A stretch of DNA of 64,000 nt, taken from Multifurca ochricompacta (taxonomy: Eukaryota; Basidiomycota; Agaricomycetes; Russulales; Russulaceae). The stretch is taken from assembly GCA_022496185.1 (NCBI GenBank), contig WTXG01000190.1:1-64000 (forward strand), read 5' to 3'. The notes under the pieces were generated by a model, which saw nothing but the letters and a program-made list of their open reading frames with translations, did not search any database and was not told the origin of the DNA. The position numbers and the translations under genes were made by a program. Below, in pieces: positions 63,275 to 64,000 of the stretch. Every line of letters starts with the position of its first letter. The stretch's first letter is position 1.

Positions 63275-64000
63275 ATGCTCTCCCAGCAACGTTCTAACAC
63301 TATCCAATCCATCATGTCTTTTGTCGCTGCCAACGCCGCCATCGATGCCTTCACCGCCACCACCATAGTGGTTGAGAACTTCCCTTCTGCTCATCCCTCC
63401 ACACATCCCTCCTCCCCAATTGACTACGAAGCTGCCGAGGCCCAGGTCAAGAACCAGTCCCCGAACCCAAACAACGACTTTGAACATAGTGAGGAGCCGC
63501 ACCCAAACGACCTGTTAGGTATGGAGCTAGATGATGAGGTGCCAGAATTCCCTTTTTTCGCCAACAACCCCAATTCTTCGACCTACTTCCCCCTCGAGAT
63601 TACCATGGCTGACAGGACTGTCGCCATCGCCAAATACATCTTCTACACTAATGGGGAATGGATGTCGCCGGGTGTATGAAGAAAGACGGCCCTGTCTATG
63701 GGGCCCCAGTCTATTTAGAGGAAAGGTATACAGGATGTCTGCACCACACAATGACTGACGAGCAGCTGGGGCATCTGGCCGCTGAAGACTCCCACGCCTT
63801 TGCGATTGACGAGGTGTTGAATGATATGCGCCTCCCGCATCTCAAAGCTGAGGTAATGAGACTGCGGAAGAATCTGATGCTGTGCACCACACTCAACAGG
63901 CAATATAAAGAGCATGCGAAGATGATGGCAAGGCTGACGAATGGGATGTTCCAAGTCAAGCAGGAGCTGGTGGAGATTAGGAAGAGGCTGGAGATAGGGG
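63275..64000 (+). pseudogene. Gypsy E ORF3, frameshifted and cut by the window end
   Basis: MLSQQRSNTIQSIMSF starts it, 38 bases after the pol stop. The frame is clean to about 63655, where one base is missing (YTNGEW for YTN-G-GMD) and it stops at 63679. The following frame reads on without stops (GPVYGAPVYLEERYTGCLHH, LKAEVMRLRKNL) to the end of the window, so the knuckles lie beyond it. Confidence 0.75.

Larger units (their letters stand above)
56495..64000 (+). mobile_element. Gypsy element E, runs off the window
   Basis: The 5' LTR (56495-57067) is followed by gag, pol and ORF3 on the plus strand. The left target candidate is TCCGG (56490-56494). The right end is outside the window. A hAT-like element interrupts gag. 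Confidence 0.9.

Overview
The window looks like a transposon-dense stretch of a fungal nuclear genome, most probably a basidiomycete (Agaricomycetes). I infer this from the chromodomain Ty3/gypsy elements, the copia elements, the tetratricopeptide-type host gene and the very small amount of host coding sequence. I see only one likely host gene, a TPR protein at the left edge (148-1095). Almost everything else is mobile DNA, much of it inserted into other mobile DNA. No rRNA gene, CRISPR array or bacterial-type operon was seen.

Layout, left to right. 1285-4272 is a Tc1/mariner derivative folded into a long palindrome. One arm carries a solo gypsy LTR (1682-2649) and the other a small hAT-like element (3352-3765). 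4322-8638 holds a copia LTR relic, hAT-like pieces, a triplicated repeat and a foldback repeat. 8639-16109 is gypsy element A (minus strand). 16110-17263 is gypsy fragment F (plus). 17264-23824 is copia element 1. 23825-28973 is the decayed gypsy B (minus). 29080-29200 is a tRNA-like SINE candidate. Copia element 2 (29915-36474, 5-bp target duplication AGATC) sits inside a gag relic (H, 29823-29914 and 36475-37400). 37418-38040 is a tandem array, followed by a second tRNA-like sequence and LTR/hAT relics. 39447-44236 is gypsy G (plus), cut by gypsy C (minus, 44237-56494). C is itself cut by gypsy D (47082-54565), by a solo LTR (55311-55885) and apparently by gypsy E (plus, 56495 to the window end). 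E in turn carries a hAT-like element (57183-58331).

Gypsy family A/B/C/D/E has the order LTR, gag, pol (protease, reverse transcriptase, RNase H, integrase, chromodomain), then an extra third ORF with tandem zinc knuckles, then LTR. No tRNA-type primer site follows the 5' LTR. Instead an 11-base complement of the predicted 5' end of the mRNA lies two bases after the LTR, which points to Tf1-type self-priming. The unrelated family G shows the same arrangement with 10 bases. The gag frame of the A-E family opens without an ATG. The copia elements instead carry a primer site matching the anticodon arm of initiator tRNA-Met.

Decay is strongly biased. Differences between LTR pairs are mostly CpG transitions, and most premature stops I checked are CGA-to-TGA changes. 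This suggests cytosine methylation of CpG in these repeats. Copia 2 has an uninterrupted 1453-residue polyprotein frame but a changed RNase H residue, and gypsy D has a nearly intact pol. All coordinates and base comparisons were made by eye.
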